From the NCBI GenBank assembly GCA_937919795.1, contig CALFOA010000058.1, positions 1 to 6,639 on the forward strand: a DNA stretch of 6,639 nucleotides. Direction: 5' to 3'. Each line of letters begins with the position of its first letter. The first letter of the stretch is position 1. Below the pieces are notes generated by a model. That model saw nothing but the letters and a program-made list of their open reading frames with translations. It did no database searches and was not told the DNA's origin. The DNA is from an uncultured Neisseria sp. Its GTDB lineage: Bacteria; Pseudomonadota; Gammaproteobacteria; Burkholderiales; Neisseriaceae. Shown here piece after piece: positions 5,115 to 6,639 of this stretch. Position numbers and translations under genes: made by a program.

Positions 5115-6506
5115 TCAAGCACGCGGAGTTTTGCGGGCGCCGCTGTACGGTTTTTTGCCCTTGGAGTCGAAGGATTTGCCTTTTGACTCGAACGAACGGC
5201 CTTTACCGCTGCCGCTGCCTTCGGATTTGCCTTTGCCGCCTTCTTTGTGATGGGCGGATTTGAAGCCTTCTTTTTTGGCATACGGTTTTTTGTCTTTATC
5301 GAAACCGCCTTTGCCGCCCCAATGGCCTTTGCCGCCTTTCGGTTTGGCGCCGTTGCTGCGTTTGCGGGTTGGTTCCATGCCTTCAACGGTTAGTTCCGGC
5401 AGTTTGCGGTCGATGTAGCGTTCGATTTTGTGTACTTTAACGTGTTCGCCCACTTCGGCGAAAGTCACGGCCAAACCGGTGCGGCCGGCGCGACCGGTGC
5501 GACCGATGCGGTGTACGTAATCTTCGGCTTGTTTAGGCAAATCGTAGTTGATTACGTGGGTGATGGTAGGAACGTCGATGCCGCGGGCGGCAACGTCGGT
5601 GGCCACCAAGATTTTGCAGCGGCCTTTGCGCAGGTCGGTCAGCGTGCGGTTACGCCAGCCTTGCGGCATGTCGCCGTGCAGGCAGTTGGCGGCAAAGCCT
5701 TTTTCGTAGAGTTCGTCGGCCAACACTTCGGTCATCGCTTTAGTGCTGGTGAAAATCACCACCTGATCGATATTGGCGTCGCGCAGGATGTGATCGAGCA
5801 GACGGTTTTTGTGGCGTTTGTCGTCGCAGTACAAGAGTTGCTCTTCGATTTTGCCTTGGTCGTCTACCCGTTCGATTTCGATGACTTCGGGGTTTTTGGT
5901 GAGCTTGCGCGCCAGTTTGCCGACCGCGCCGTCCCAAGTGGCGGAAAACAGCAGGGTTTGGCGGTCTTCAGGGGTGGCGTCAACGATGGTTTCGATGTCG
6001 TCGATAAAGCCCATGTCGAGCATGCGGTCGGCTTCGTCGAGTACCAGTACTTCTAGGCGGTCGAAGTCGATTTTGCCGCTGTTCATCAAGTCCATCAAAC
6101 GGCCGGGGGTGGCCACCACCAGATCAACCGGTTTGCTCAAAGCGCGGATTTGGTAGCCGAAAGAAGAGCCGCCGACAATGCTGACGGTGCGGAACCATTT
6201 CATGTTTTTCGCGTAGGCTTGGGCGTTTTTTTCTACTTGGGCGGCCAATTCGCGGGTAGGGGTGAGCACCAGTGCGCGCGGGCCTTTGCCGGGTTTTTCG
6301 CTGCGGCGGGTCAGGCGTTGCAAGGTGGGCAGCAGGAAAGCGGCGGTTTTGCCGGAACCGGTTTGGGCTGACGCCATGATGTCGTTATCGGCCAGCGCAG
6401 CGGGAATGGCTTGTGCCTGAATCGGGGTAGGGGTGTCGTAGCCTTCGGTTTGGAGGGCGGAGAGGATGTTTTTATCGGAGATTAAATCGTGAAAATGAAT
6501 GCTCAT
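5115..6506 (-). CDS. DEAD-box ATP-dependent RNA helicase, RhlE/SrmB type
   Basis: This 463-residue protein should unwind short RNA duplexes using ATP, most likely in ribosome assembly, mRNA turnover or cold adaptation. All helicase motifs are intact: Q motif with Gln30 (PTPIQ), motif I AQTGSGKT at 47-54, Ia PTRELAAQ at 83-90, Ib TPGR at 133-136, II DEAD at 157-160, III SAT at 188-190, IV IFTST at 251-255, V DVAARGID at 304-311 and VI HRIGRTGR at 332-339. Residues from about 380 to the end are a disordered Lys/Gly/Ser-rich tail with short repeats, a common RNA-binding extension. I chose ATG at 6506, which gives the family N-terminus MSIHFHDL with GAAAG upstream. An in-frame TTG at 6587 would add 27 Cys-rich residues unlike the family and is unlikely. 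The core resembles neisserial helicases I recall; HGDMPQGWRN and the segment after motif VI lean toward SrmB, so RhlE versus SrmB is left open. It ends at a paired-DUS terminator. Confidence 0.94.
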   Translation of the reverse strand: MSIHFHDLISDKNILSALQTEGYDTPTPIQAQAIPAALADNDIMASAQTGSGKTAAFLLPTLQRLTRRSEKPGKGPRALVLTPTRELAAQVEKNAQAYAKNMKWFRTVSIVGGSSFGYQIRALSKPVDLVVATPGRLMDLMNSGKIDFDRLEVLVLDEADRMLDMGFIDDIETIVDATPEDRQTLLFSATWDGAVGKLARKLTKNPEVIEIERVDDQGKIEEQLLYCDDKRHKNRLLDHILRDANIDQVVIFTSTKAMTEVLADELYEKGFAANCLHGDMPQGWRNRTLTDLRKGRCKILVATDVAARGIDVPTITHVINYDLPKQAEDYVHRIGRTGRAGRTGLAVTFAEVGEHVKVHKIERYIDRKLPELTVEGMEPTRKRSNGAKPKGGKGHWGGKGGFDKDKKPYAKKEGFKSAHHKEGGKGKSEGSGSGKGRSFESKGKSFDSKGKKPYSGARKTPRA

Positions 6507-6537
6507 GTGATGCTTTCGATTAAGGCAACAACATCTT

Positions 6538-6562
6538 CTGCCCGCGCAAAACGGCGGGGCAG
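6538..6562 (-). promoter_or_regulatory. GC-rich hairpin in the helicase leader
   Basis: On the minus strand CTGCCC (6562-6557) pairs with GGGCAG (6543-6538), extended by CGC/GCG across a one-base bulge, with a 6-nt loop CGTTTT. The stem ends 31 nt before the helicase start codon and has no U-run, so a 5'-leader structure is more likely than a terminator of an upstream gene. Further upstream, 6588-6639 contains only weak promoter candidates (for example TATCTT on the minus strand). Regulation through this hairpin is speculative. Confidence 0.4.
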
Positions 6563-6639
6563 CCTTGAAGCAAATGGAGTCTATCAATTACGGGTGATAA
6601 AAAGATATCAAAATAGACAAGGTTGTCGCAGGCACAAAT

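Noticed and set aside
5111..5386. 91-codon Lys/Ala-rich minus-strand frame
   Set aside because: It is an alternate frame of the repetitive helicase tail; the composition follows from the repeats there.
5430..6056. 208-codon open frame on the plus strand inside the helicase gene
   Set aside because: It is antisense to an intact DEAD-box gene with all motifs; composition is Val/Gly/Phe-rich and no family is recognisable.
6507..6587. Longer helicase start at a TTG codon, adding 27 residues
   Set aside because: The extra residues include a CCC run unlike helicase N-termini, the region contains a stable hairpin, and ATG at 6506 has a purine-rich ribosome site and fits the family.

Overview
The window looks like chromosomal DNA of a Neisseria species. 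The main evidence is five perfect copies of the 12-mer TGCCTGTCTGAA (two on +, three on -). This is a DNA uptake sequence (DUS) dialect that I recall being reported for Neisseria wadsworthii (TG-wadDUS), distinct from the GCCGTCTGAA-type DUS of N. meningitidis and N. gonorrhoeae. Two of the copies form an inverted-repeat terminator, a habit typical of this family. The species assignment rests on that motif and on recalled protein similarity, not on a search.

All four genes are on the minus strand, so they read from right to left. (1) 6506-5115: a DEAD-box RNA helicase of the RhlE/SrmB type with a long Lys/Gly/Ser-rich tail, preceded by a leader with a GC-rich hairpin and closed by a paired-DUS terminator at 5048-5083. 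(2) 4866-3253: a YojI-type ABC exporter (membrane domain fused to ATPase) behind a likely Fur box. (3) 3036-925: a FhuA-like TonB-dependent outer-membrane siderophore receptor behind a second, very similar Fur box. (4) 833-69: a FhuC-like ATPase for an inner-membrane siderophore importer, separated from the receptor by a long hairpin built on a DUS, and followed by two back-to-back GC-rich hairpins.

Genes 2-4 read as an iron-regulated siderophore module. The receptor would bring a ferric siderophore, probably a hydroxamate, across the outer membrane using TonB. FhuC would power its passage across the inner membrane with permease and binding-protein partners that are not in this window. The YojI-type exporter would move a peptide or siderophore-like molecule outward. 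No siderophore biosynthesis gene is present here. The helicase is a housekeeping neighbour separated by its own terminator.

I see no clearly novel system. The points most worth a second look are the pairing of a FhuA-like receptor with a YojI-like exporter (the entry and exit proteins for microcin J25 in E. coli), the two near-identical Fur operators, and a DUS embedded in frame in the last codons of the exporter. I found no tRNA, rRNA, CRISPR array, insertion sequence or prophage gene. No stretch without a gene exceeds 300 bases; the longest are 3037-3252 and 4867-5114, and their contents are listed.
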